From: Desulforadius tongensis
Lineage (GTDB): Bacteria > Bacillota > Desulfotomaculia > Desulfotomaculales > Desulfohalotomaculaceae
DNA: 64,000 nucleotides
Direction: 5' to 3'
NCBI RefSeq assembly: GCF_016907915.1
Contig: NZ_JAFBCW010000006.1
Coordinates: 1-64,000, forward strand
Numbering within the stretch: position 1 is the first letter of the stretch; each line of letters opens with the position of its first letter. A model generated the notes under the pieces. It was not told the origin of the DNA. It saw only the letters and a program-made list of their open reading frames with translations, and did not search any database. Positions 7,859 through 15,293 of this stretch are shown piece after piece. Position numbers and translations under genes: made by a program.

Positions 7859-9268
7859 TTAAAGAAACTTCCATACCGGTGCGTATATTGCCTGATAAAT
7901 GTCCCGGGCAAAGTTAACAAAGCCAGCATAGCCGGCATACGGCCCTTTTTCATAGGAGTGAGAATTAAGCGTAGGAATGCCCATTTTGCGGCCGATAAAC
8001 TTTTCCTTGAGGCCGGTCAGAAAAAGATCCGGCTTATACTCATGGAGCATTTCCTCTATTTCAAACTCGTTGGGATTGTCAATAATTAGTACACCGTCTT
8101 TGGCCCGGGCATTAATCTTTTCGTAATCATCTTCATGGGCAAAGGTACAGGCGCCTGCCACAACCTCCATACCAAGTTCTTCCATAACCTTAATCCAGTG
8201 CCACACCCGGGGTGCACCTACATAAATTGCTACCTTCTTCCCCTTCAACCGTTCCCGGTAAAAGGAAAGGGCCTTTTCTACCCTGGCAGTCTCCTCGGCA
8301 ATAACCTTTTCGGCCTGCTCTTCCAGCCCGAAAAATTTAGCCGTTCTGCGCAGGGCATTGGATGTCTGCTGAATACCGAACAGGGAGCAGCCAACATAAG
8401 GTACCTCGAACCCCTCCTGAATTAACTCCGCAATGTAGGTGGCCGATCGCTGGCAGTGAACGACATTTAACTCGGCATCGGGCATCTTAATCAGATCTTC
8501 TATCCTGGAATTACCGGTAAAAGTGACAATTACCCGTACCCCCATTTTTTCAAACAAGGGTAAAATCACTTTTGTATCCCAGTCAATGTTGTACTCGCCC
8601 ACTAAAGCGATGTCATAAGGAGTTTTCTCCTCTTCCTTCATGCACAAGTCCGGCCGCTTTTCCCTTAACTTTCTAATCTGCCGGAAAAACTGGTGATTGG
8701 CAACGTGGTGACCCTTGGATTGGCTTACCCCCGAACATCCCGGCGCTTCAGCATAGAGAATAAATTTTCCCGTTTCTTCCTCCAGCTGCCGCGCCACGGC
8801 AGATACGTCGTCCCCTATTAGGCCGGTGGTACAGGTGGTATAAATAACCATTCCCCTGGCTTCAGGAAACATGCGGAAGGCCTCCAGGCAAGCCTTCTTT
8901 AATTTTTTCATTCCCCCGAAAACAACATCTTTTTCTTCCATATCGGTAACAGTACAGTAACGGCGGTTGAACGCCACGTTGGTCAATTTACCCGGGAGAG
9001 CCCAGGTATAAAGATCAGACAGGTGGCGCCGCGTACCCCAGGTATACCAGGCGCACCCCACCGGGGCATGCACCATGTGTATAACATCGGTAATAGGTCC
9101 GCCCACGACCCCGCGTGAGCCGGCAAAAGCTCACCCGCGCTCGGTCATATCACCCGGAACGGTTTTTGTATTACAAAGCGGGATTACCGGATTTTTTTGG
9201 TCGGTAATGTAAGTGTGTTTTCCCCTTTCGGGAATTAATTCATCACATTTTAAAGTTACCAGCGGCAT
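7859..9268 (-). CDS. nifD: Nitrogenase MoFe protein alpha subunit NifD with in-frame TGA at P-cluster Cys
   Basis: The alpha subunit of dinitrogenase binds FeMo-cofactor and half of the P-cluster. From ATG 9268 (AGGAGG nine bases upstream) the frame runs 469 codons with one internal TGA at 9131-9133, codon 46. The context is MTERG-TGA-AFAGSRGVVGG, where relatives have RGCA(Y/F)AG; this is A. vinelandii alpha-Cys62, a P-cluster ligand. The other two ligands are Cys72 (APVGCAWY, 26 residues later as in A. vinelandii) and Cys146 (TTCTTGLIGDD). FeMo-co ligands are present: Cys272 (VVHCQRS) and a His near 437 (NSHSYEKGPY), with GVSQSKGHH between. There is no frameshift or other stop. If TGA is read as selenocysteine the protein is full length; otherwise it is a nonsense allele. 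Sequence style is of the NifI-associated (group III-like) NifD. Recalled from memory, not searched: no selenocysteine NifD is known to me. Confidence 0.9.
9101..9133 (-). promoter_or_regulatory. Candidate bacterial SECIS element in nifD
   Basis: After the TGA (9133-9131) come 10 nt, then GCTCACG (9120-9114), a 6-nt loop CGGGGT (9113-9108), and CGTGGGC (9107-9101). The arms form seven base pairs including one T-G wobble. The apical loop starts 17 nt after the TGA and has G at its second position. This fits the bacterial SECIS consensus as I recall it (loop about 16-37 nt downstream, a G among the first two loop bases). A competing hairpin (TGAGC with GCTCA) includes the TGA itself. The stretch also encodes conserved residues, so some pairing could be chance. 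Confidence 0.5.
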
Positions 9269-9281
9269 CTATATACCCTCC

Positions 9282-9647
9282 TCAGCAAATTGCTTCCCTG
9301 CCTCTTTCCTGCGTCCGCACCCGGACAGCTTCTTCCACCGGGCAAACAAAGATCCTCCCGTCACCGACCTCGCCGGTGCGGTTGACTCTGGTGATTACTT
9401 CTACCACCAGAGATACATCTTCGTTGTTGACAACCAGGGAGATAAGTCTTTTAGGAATATATCTCATACTGCTTTCCTGGCTTAATACTTCTGAACTGAT
9501 CTTGAAAGAAACTTCCTGCTTCAGGCCTTTCTGTTTACCCCGCCCCATGACCTTACAGGCAGTCATTGCCGGAAAACCGAGGGTACTCAATACTTCTTTG
9601 GTCCTGGTCATTTTATTAGTGCGGATAACGGCCACTATTTCCTTCAC
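9282..9647 (-). CDS. nifI2: NifI2, PII-like nitrogenase regulator
   Basis: A PII (GlnB) family protein of the NifI2 type. NifI1 and NifI2 together inhibit dinitrogenase in response to ammonium and 2-oxoglutarate in methanogens and some Firmicutes. The 121-aa protein has the GRGKQKG T-loop start, a longer variable insert than NifI1, and the C-terminal GEVGDGRIFVCPV. GTG at 9647 is chosen because GGAGGT precedes it and the family begins there (KEIVAVIRTNK); an ATG at 9671 overlaps the nifI1 stop. The position between nifH and nifD is diagnostic. Confidence 0.92.
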   Translation of the reverse strand: MKEIVAVIRTNKMTRTKEVLSTLGFPAMTACKVMGRGKQKGLKQEVSFKISSEVLSQESSMRYIPKRLISLVVNNEDVSLVVEVITRVNRTGEVGDGRIFVCPVEEAVRVRTQERGREAIC

Positions 9648-9667
9648 TGCTGCAGCACCTCCCCATT

Positions 9668-9985
9668 TCATAAGCCTTTGGCGCCCGTCCTTACGGTATA
9701 GGCTTCTTGCACCGGGCTGATGAACAGTTTTCCGTCACCAAAATTCCCCGTATATGCGGAACGATTAATAATATCAATAATTTGCTCTACATTTTCATCT
9801 TCAGCCACCAGCATAATCATTACTTTAGGCAGTTCATCATAATAAACGCTGCCCACATGAATGCCCTTTTGCTTACCGCGGCCCACTACGTCCATTTTGG
9901 TTAATGCTACGTACCCGGCATCAGCCAGGGCATCAACTACCTCCTCGGTTTTTTCGGGCCTTAAAACAGCTCGAATCATTTTCAT
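9668..9985 (-). CDS. nifI1: NifI1, PII-like nitrogenase regulator
   Basis: A 105-aa PII-family protein with IRAVLRPEKTEEV at the N-terminus, VVGRGKQKGIHVG at the T-loop and YTGNFGDGKLFISPV at the C-terminus. It is expected to act with NifI2 on NifDK for post-translational ammonium switch-off. ATG 9985 follows AGGGGG with eight-base spacing; longer starts add residues unlike the family. It lies 13 bp after nifH and is followed closely by nifI2. Confidence 0.93.
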   Translation of the reverse strand: MKMIRAVLRPEKTEEVVDALADAGYVALTKMDVVGRGKQKGIHVGSVYYDELPKVMIMLVAEDENVEQIIDIINRSAYTGNFGDGKLFISPVQEAYTVRTGAKGL

Positions 9986-9998
9986 AATCTTAACCCCC

Positions 9999-10841
<843 letters not shown>

Positions 10842-10901
10842 TTATTTTGGTTATCAACCGCCTGTTTCCCGGCGGAACTCCCTCTGGTTAGAACACCCCA
10901 C

Positions 10902-10955
10902 AAAATAAAAAAAGGGGCTTTTCCAAGCGTTGTTTGATACCTTGGAATAGCACCC
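10902..10955 (-). terminator. Intrinsic terminator in the nif leader (attenuator)
   Basis: On the minus strand TTCCAAG (10947-10941) pairs with CTTGGAA (10927-10921). The stem extends imperfectly (GGGTGCTA against AAGCCCC) and is followed by CCCCTTTTTTTATTTT. It sits between the nif promoter and nifH, so readthrough must be allowed for nif expression. This is the expected layout of a transcription attenuator. Confidence 0.65.
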
Positions 10956-11010
10956 TCGCTTCATAAGGGAACAATACGTCCCGTGTAACCACGCTGCATA
11001 GTGGTTGTAT

Positions 11011-11151
11011 GGCACCTTTACCCTTAAATAAGTAAATCCCCCAGGAAAACATTTCCTGCGGGCATCTTTGCCTTTAAAAAGTCATAAAGCCCGCAGGGAC
11101 ATCTCCCCTGCAGGCTTCTTCGCCTTAACTGCGTGCTCTTCTTTGATGCAC
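11011..11151 (-). promoter_or_regulatory. Periodic hexaloop hairpins in the nif leader
   Basis: Three small hairpins on the minus strand share the plan GGC-hexaloop-GCC: GAAGAA (11124-11113), AAAGAT (11072-11061) and AAAGGT (11022-11011, with one wobble pair). They are 50-52 nt apart. Each is followed by a larger hairpin, for example GCAGGG/CCCTGC at 11111-11093. A fourth stem, GTGC/GCAC, is at 11151-11133 with AAAGAAG in its loop. ANTAR antiterminators bind tandem hexaloop hairpins with A at position 1 and G at position 4; two of the three loops fit. No ANTAR protein is encoded in this window. Confidence 0.5.
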
Positions 11152-11178
11152 TTAATTTAGTTTGTTACCTTGCAGCTT

Positions 11179-11207
11179 ATTATAAATCTACATGGCACTC
11201 CTTGCAA
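11179..11207 (-). promoter_or_regulatory. Sigma-A-type promoter of the nif operon
   Basis: Minus strand TTGCAA (11207-11202), 17 bp, then a perfect TATAAT (11184-11179). Transcription would start near 11172, giving a leader of about 345 nt before nifH. No correctly spaced -24/-12 (sigma-54) site was found. Confidence 0.7.
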
Positions 11208-11515
11208 GTAAAGTTTTTAGCCAAAAATTCCCGTTATAAAGTAAAAAGATTTAATTACCTTGAGCAATTATGGGATTTCGGAATGATACCACCAATATGA
11301 TGGTCTACCCATCTCTCTAATGAATTGGAGAGGATTCCCGGCGGGCTTCCTAAAATATAGTTTTTTCGCCTTACGTTTCTAGTTCATTAAAACATGGGAA
11401 GGTTAAAACTACTAACTAGTAAAAAGAAACCGGCAATACCTTCAAGTAATAGGCCGCAGTTTATGGTTCTTTATGATATACTTAAACATAAATTAAACTG
11501 GGGAGTAATTTTTCC
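11208..11515. other. Intergenic between nif promoter and glycosylase gene
   Basis: No gene seen. It contains a hairpin CTCTC/GAGAG at 11313-11332 followed by ATTCCCGGCGGGCTTCC, which resembles part of the transposon-end sequence at 275-311. TTTATGATATACTT before 11490 may include a -10 for the rightward gene. This marks the left edge of the defence island. Confidence 0.35.
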
Positions 11516-12175
11516 ATGTTTAGTCTTTCTTCGGAAACGATATCAACCTTCAGAACGGAAATAATTTCATGGTTTCGGAATAACGGTAGGCCCTTTCCTT
11601 GGAGAAACACCCGCAATCCCTACCGTGTACTGATATCCGAGATACTTCTTCAACGAACACGTGCGGTACAGGTCGTACCCGTTTATCTGAATTTAATAAG
11701 CAGTTATCCAGACATCTTCTCATTATCGGTAGCCGATGAGAACGATCTTAGTCTCCTCATAACACCTCTGGGCCTACGTAAGCGTACCCGTTACCTTATA
11801 GATCTGGCCGAAGAAATAGTAAGAAGATTCGACGGGGTAATACCGTCCGATAAAAATGAACTCATTAGCCTGCCGGGAATCGGTACTTACACCGCACATG
11901 CGGTTCTATCTTTTGCATTTAACCTTCCGTATCCCGTAGTAGACTCCACCGTTATAAGGGTATTCAGGAGATTTCTTAATCTAAGCTATCCCGGGCATAA
12001 ACCTAACCGTAAAATTATGGAAATTGCCGAAATACTTATGGATAATTCGGATAGCAGGTTATATAATTACGGTCTTCTGGATTTTGCTGCAGATGTATGC
12101 AGTACGTATAACCCCGAATGCACCGTTTGTCCCGTTTCCCGATTATGTGCAAATATGCTTTCTTCCAAAAGTTGA
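11516..12175 (+). CDS. MIG-type T/G mismatch DNA glycosylase (EndoIII/MutY family)
   Basis: A 219-aa HhH-GPD glycosylase. It shows the helix-hairpin-helix LPGIGTYTAHAV, a catalytic-position Asp in VVDSTVIRV, and a C-terminal [4Fe-4S] motif CX6CX2CX5C in GLLDFAADVC. Length and sequence style match MIG.Mth, the mismatch glycosylase beside a 5-methylcytosine methyltransferase in Methanothermobacter: Tyr follows GT in the HhH, and GLLDF precedes the cluster. MIG removes thymine from T/G mispairs made by deamination of 5-methylcytosine. Here a cytosine-C5 methyltransferase lies at the other end of the island, so a repair role for the DISARM methylation is a natural inference. MutY proper is longer, with a C-terminal NUDIX-like domain that is absent here. 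It ends two bases from the convergent neighbour. Confidence 0.8.
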   Translation: MFSLSSETISTFRTEIISWFRNNGRPFPWRNTRNPYRVLISEILLQRTRAVQVVPVYLNLISSYPDIFSLSVADENDLSLLITPLGLRKRTRYLIDLAEEIVRRFDGVIPSDKNELISLPGIGTYTAHAVLSFAFNLPYPVVDSTVIRVFRRFLNLSYPGHKPNRKIMEIAEILMDNSDSRLYNYGLLDFAADVCSTYNPECTVCPVSRLCANMLSSKS

Positions 12176-12177
12176 TC

Positions 12178-12489
12178 TTATTCGTTACTTTTCGAAGCAG
12201 CACTAAGAAGAATATTTACCACCATCTTCCTTAGCTCATCCTTAGGCGTATCCTTATACCTTTTATAAATTTCTCTAGCCTTCTCTCCCCCACCGCTCAG
12301 GCCCGACCCTTTCTTTTCAACATTTAAAAAATTTGCGAATCTCATTATCAGAGAATCGGGGGTTCTTCCCATTATCTCGGCAATTCGGGAATAATTTACC
12401 CCAAGTTCTTCGTAACCGAATCGATAAAGATAAAAAGCGATTATGTGTTCCTCATTGCTCCATATTCTTTTAACCAATTTTAGCTTCAC
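12178..12489 (-). CDS. Small putative DNA-binding protein at end of DISARM operon
   Basis: A 103-aa protein with WSNEEHIIAFYLY, then RIAEIMGRTPDSLIMRFANF and GLSGGG. This pattern matches the helical domain often found at the N-terminus of restriction-type HNH nucleases (WT.EE..LAL.LY ... LGRTP.SV.MKL.NF ... GL). The family resemblance is from memory. The nuclease part is missing, so this is a stand-alone version that may recognise DNA. It starts 25 bp after drmC in the same direction and is probably co-transcribed. The function is unknown and it is not one of the named DISARM components. Confidence 0.6.
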   Translation of the reverse strand: MKLKLVKRIWSNEEHIIAFYLYRFGYEELGVNYSRIAEIMGRTPDSLIMRFANFLNVEKKGSGLSGGGEKAREIYKRYKDTPKDELRKMVVNILLSAASKSNE

Positions 12490-12514
12490 ACCTTCCTCTA
12501 TTATATATCCATCG

Positions 12515-13402
12515 CTAAAAACTATCGATGCTTCTAACGTAACCGCTCTTTAATAGGTAATTGACCAGATCATGTAATATCTTGACGTTTCCACCTTCAA
12601 TTTTTACCCCAAGTTCCAGTCGGTTCCCCAAACCGTATTCGGTTAAATTAGCACTTCCTAAATATGCAACCTTACCCTTATCCGCTATAATCATCTTGGC
12701 ATGAAAATCGAAAAAATTCCCTTCCGATTCATTCTTGGATTGGTACAGATAAAGCTTTATACGGGAACGTAGGTCCTTCTTTTTCACTTCAATAAGAAAC
12801 GGTTCGAGGGCTTCCATATTATCCCTTCTTTCCCCCGTTAGGTATCTGGTTATTATCCTTACCTTAACACCCCTCTGCATGCTATATATTAAAGCATTTT
12901 TCAGTTCTTGAACTGCATAACGGTCGAAAAAGGGATTAAGAATTATCAGCTCTTCTTCAGCATTCGATATAATACAGTGAAGTTCGGAAAAAATCGGAAG
13001 TACTTCGGCTACCCTTATTCTTCTGATACACCTGTAATCATCCGGTATATTTCCCATCAGCACGTATCTATTATCGGGTATTAGTCTGTCTTCCAGTTCC
13101 CCGAGATTATTAATTATCACCTCCGCCTCCGACACATTCCTTAGAAGCTCGAGCTTATTTTTTAACCGGTAAGCAATTTGATCCGAACTGACATGATCCT
13201 TAACAATATCAATTATTCCCTTCCTTTTTAGCTCCAGTACGAAGGTGTAAATTAGGGGGTCGTCTCCCTCATTGAAGTATCGAAGTATTTCCCCGACCGT
13301 AAAGCAATTCTTTTTCTCACCGCCTAAGTACAGAATGATACCGCTCAATCTTTGGAGAAGTTTCGGTCTGCTTCTAAATGCCATTGCCAAATTAACGCTC
13401 AT
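12515..13402 (-). CDS. drmC: DrmC, phospholipase D-like DISARM protein
   Basis: A 295-aa protein with one HKD motif of the phospholipase D/nuclease superfamily, FHAKMIIADKGKVAYLGSANLTEYG, located in the last third. The N-terminal part looks like a winged-helix segment (FTVGEILRYFN, LIYTFVLELKRKGI). DrmC is a DISARM component that was found not essential for protection in the described Bacillus system. Its start overlaps the drmB stop by four bases, implying translational coupling. Confidence 0.85.
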   Translation of the reverse strand: MSVNLAMAFRSRPKLLQRLSGIILYLGGEKKNCFTVGEILRYFNEGDDPLIYTFVLELKRKGIIDIVKDHVSSDQIAYRLKNKLELLRNVSEAEVIINNLGELEDRLIPDNRYVLMGNIPDDYRCIRRIRVAEVLPIFSELHCIISNAEEELIILNPFFDRYAVQELKNALIYSMQRGVKVRIITRYLTGERRDNMEALEPFLIEVKKKDLRSRIKLYLYQSKNESEGNFFDFHAKMIIADKGKVAYLGSANLTEYGLGNRLELGVKIEGGNVKILHDLVNYLLKSGYVRSIDSF

Positions 13403-15255
13403 CTACGAAACGCACCCTTCAGGTTCTCCCAGAAGCCTTTAATCTTTCTTCCATTTAATTCTCCTCCATATAGAAACACCCGGCCCAGCTGTCTGTTAAA
13501 ATATGAACAGGTGATTTCAGGTAGATGCATACAACCGTGACACGATCCGCCTTTAGAAATGCATACGGGATCGTAAACGCAAAGTCTGAGTTCCGGGTCA
13601 AGGCATTTCTCCATCAATTCCGCAAGACTTTGTTCAAATAGAGTATGAAAGCCACCTATGGTAAATACCGTCTTGTTACTGTAAATTACAAAGGAAAGTT
13701 CCCGTGGAAATATGTATTCCGCCATTCCCATCTTCTCGAAGCCGCTTATCAGCGAAGCCGCCCCTATAAAGCAGTGGGAGAGGGAATGCAGTAGGTTAAA
13801 AACGTAATATGTAACTTCATCTTCTTCATTTAGCATCGCATATCTATCAATATTAGCTATATTCTGTAGGTAATGCATCTTCAGCTTAGCTTTATCGGAA
13901 TTATACAGATTAACAGAAAGACCGTTGCCCTTTAACCATTCTGTAACTGCTAGGGGATCAAGTCTAAATAAAAGTGCTTCCGTTCCTCCCCTATCAACGT
14001 AAACGGGTACCCTTCCGTCCCTACGTCTAGGAAATGCTTTAATAACAGTTTCTATATTCCTTCCGTTACGGTTGTCTACCGGTTCAAATGATACCCTCGT
14101 ATACCCGAAAACAGCCGTAATAACCGGAAATTCTTCTATAAGGTGAATGTCCTCAAAACCGAACTTTTTAACCGCATCCTCTGCTGCTAAAAGTATCCCT
14201 TCACTGCCGGGTCGCTCTTTTCTTAATCTTTCCGCCCGTTGACTTATGTTTTCGTTTTTAAGCTTATTGAGAACAAAAGTATATTCGCTAAGCTCCGTAA
14301 AACCGGTATCGTCTATCCCTTCCGTATTAATTTTGCCTATATCGTTATCTTTTTCTATTTTTGATTTAATTTTTGTGAGTTCTTCCTCTAAGTATTCCTT
14401 TACCGGCTCGGGCAACTCCGGGTTTTTAAGCTCACGTTCGTAAGTTTCCATTTTATTTCTTTCTTCTTTAGTTAGGACAGATCTTGGTGATCTTAACCCC
14501 AAATATTCTGACATAATCCATTTCTTTTTATCAATATCAGCAACAGATATTCCGTCGCCTACATCTACCAGCCTTATATAATGCGGGTAATACGTTAAGT
14601 TGGCTCTGTGAGGAGTAAGAACCATACTACAATCTTCTTTACCCTTAGAAGAACATTTCACGCACCTCTTAAATACAGGAGCAATTTCTGCATTACATTT
14701 CAGGCATACCCATCTGAAATCTCTGGCCTTCTGGCTCCTTCTTTCGTCCAGAGCTATGTGATTATAACCGTGTTTGTTACACCCGTACGGAATGCTTAAC
14801 GGCTCTATTTCACCGCATTGGTGTACGAACACGTGATAGATCTGCCTTAGTCTTCCATTATCACCGCAGTTATGATTGCATATCACCCCAGGGTTTCTGG
14901 CCTTCAACTTCTCATGTGATTCGTACTGATAAACCCTACCGCATTTTATACATCTGAATACAAGGGGAAAAATATCAAACCTTACGTTCTCTGGTTCTTC
15001 GAAAATAAACCCGTTATAATCGGAATAAAAATCTTTCTTATCCGGAAATCCTATAACCCTTCCTTTAGACCACCTGGGGTTAGAAGACGTGCCGTAAATA
15101 TATCTTCCTATTTCCTGTAGTATTCTTTTTTCATTTATGTTTCTCTCCTCAATCCCATCTATATCCGTCACAATACAAATAACGTTACCGCCATCGTAAT
15201 CAAATGTGGTACCGGGCAGGTAATTGTATAAAACCTGCTGCTTGCCTCTATTCAT
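13399..15255 (-). CDS. drmB: DrmB, DUF1998 DISARM protein
   Basis: A 618-aa protein with several zinc-binding-like cysteine groups: FRCIKCGRVYQ near residue 98, VCLKCNAEI and RCVKC near 185, and a C-terminal CVYDPVCISKGGSCHGC near 565. The last is the hallmark of DUF1998. DrmA and DrmB form a complex that engages DNA in DISARM (known for the family). The gene is flanked by drmA and drmC in the standard order, 38 bp after drmA. Confidence 0.88.
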   Translation of the reverse strand: MNRGKQQVLYNYLPGTTFDYDGGNVICIVTDIDGIEERNINEKRILQEIGRYIYGTSSNPRWSKGRVIGFPDKKDFYSDYNGFIFEEPENVRFDIFPLVFRCIKCGRVYQYESHEKLKARNPGVICNHNCGDNGRLRQIYHVFVHQCGEIEPLSIPYGCNKHGYNHIALDERRSQKARDFRWVCLKCNAEIAPVFKRCVKCSSKGKEDCSMVLTPHRANLTYYPHYIRLVDVGDGISVADIDKKKWIMSEYLGLRSPRSVLTKEERNKMETYERELKNPELPEPVKEYLEEELTKIKSKIEKDNDIGKINTEGIDDTGFTELSEYTFVLNKLKNENISQRAERLRKERPGSEGILLAAEDAVKKFGFEDIHLIEEFPVITAVFGYTRVSFEPVDNRNGRNIETVIKAFPRRRDGRVPVYVDRGGTEALLFRLDPLAVTEWLKGNGLSVNLYNSDKAKLKMHYLQNIANIDRYAMLNEEDEVTYYVFNLLHSLSHCFIGAASLISGFEKMGMAEYIFPRELSFVIYSNKTVFTIGGFHTLFEQSLAELMEKCLDPELRLCVYDPVCISKGGSCHGCMHLPEITCSYFNRQLGRVFLYGGELNGRKIKGFWENLKGAFRR

Positions 15256-15293
15256 ACCGTTTTACCACCCCTCCTAAATTAAATCACACTATT

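Noticed and set aside
7169-8089. 306-aa frame on the plus strand
   Set aside because: Antisense shadow of nifK/nifD with unnatural composition and no ribosome-binding site.
7859-9106. NifD starting at GTG 9106 as a complete gene
   Set aside because: This start skips 54 conserved residues including the first P-cluster ligand. There is no ribosome-binding site before 9106, whereas AGGAGG precedes ATG 9268 and the translation upstream of the TGA is clearly NifD.
11193-11206. Sigma-54-like TGGCAC...TTGCA near the nif promoter
   Set aside because: The GG-to-GC spacing is 8 instead of 10 and it points away from nifH.
11375-11393. GTTTCTAGT...AAAAC resembling a CRISPR repeat
   Set aside because: Only 19 bp with the middle missing and no second copy nearby; probably coincidence.
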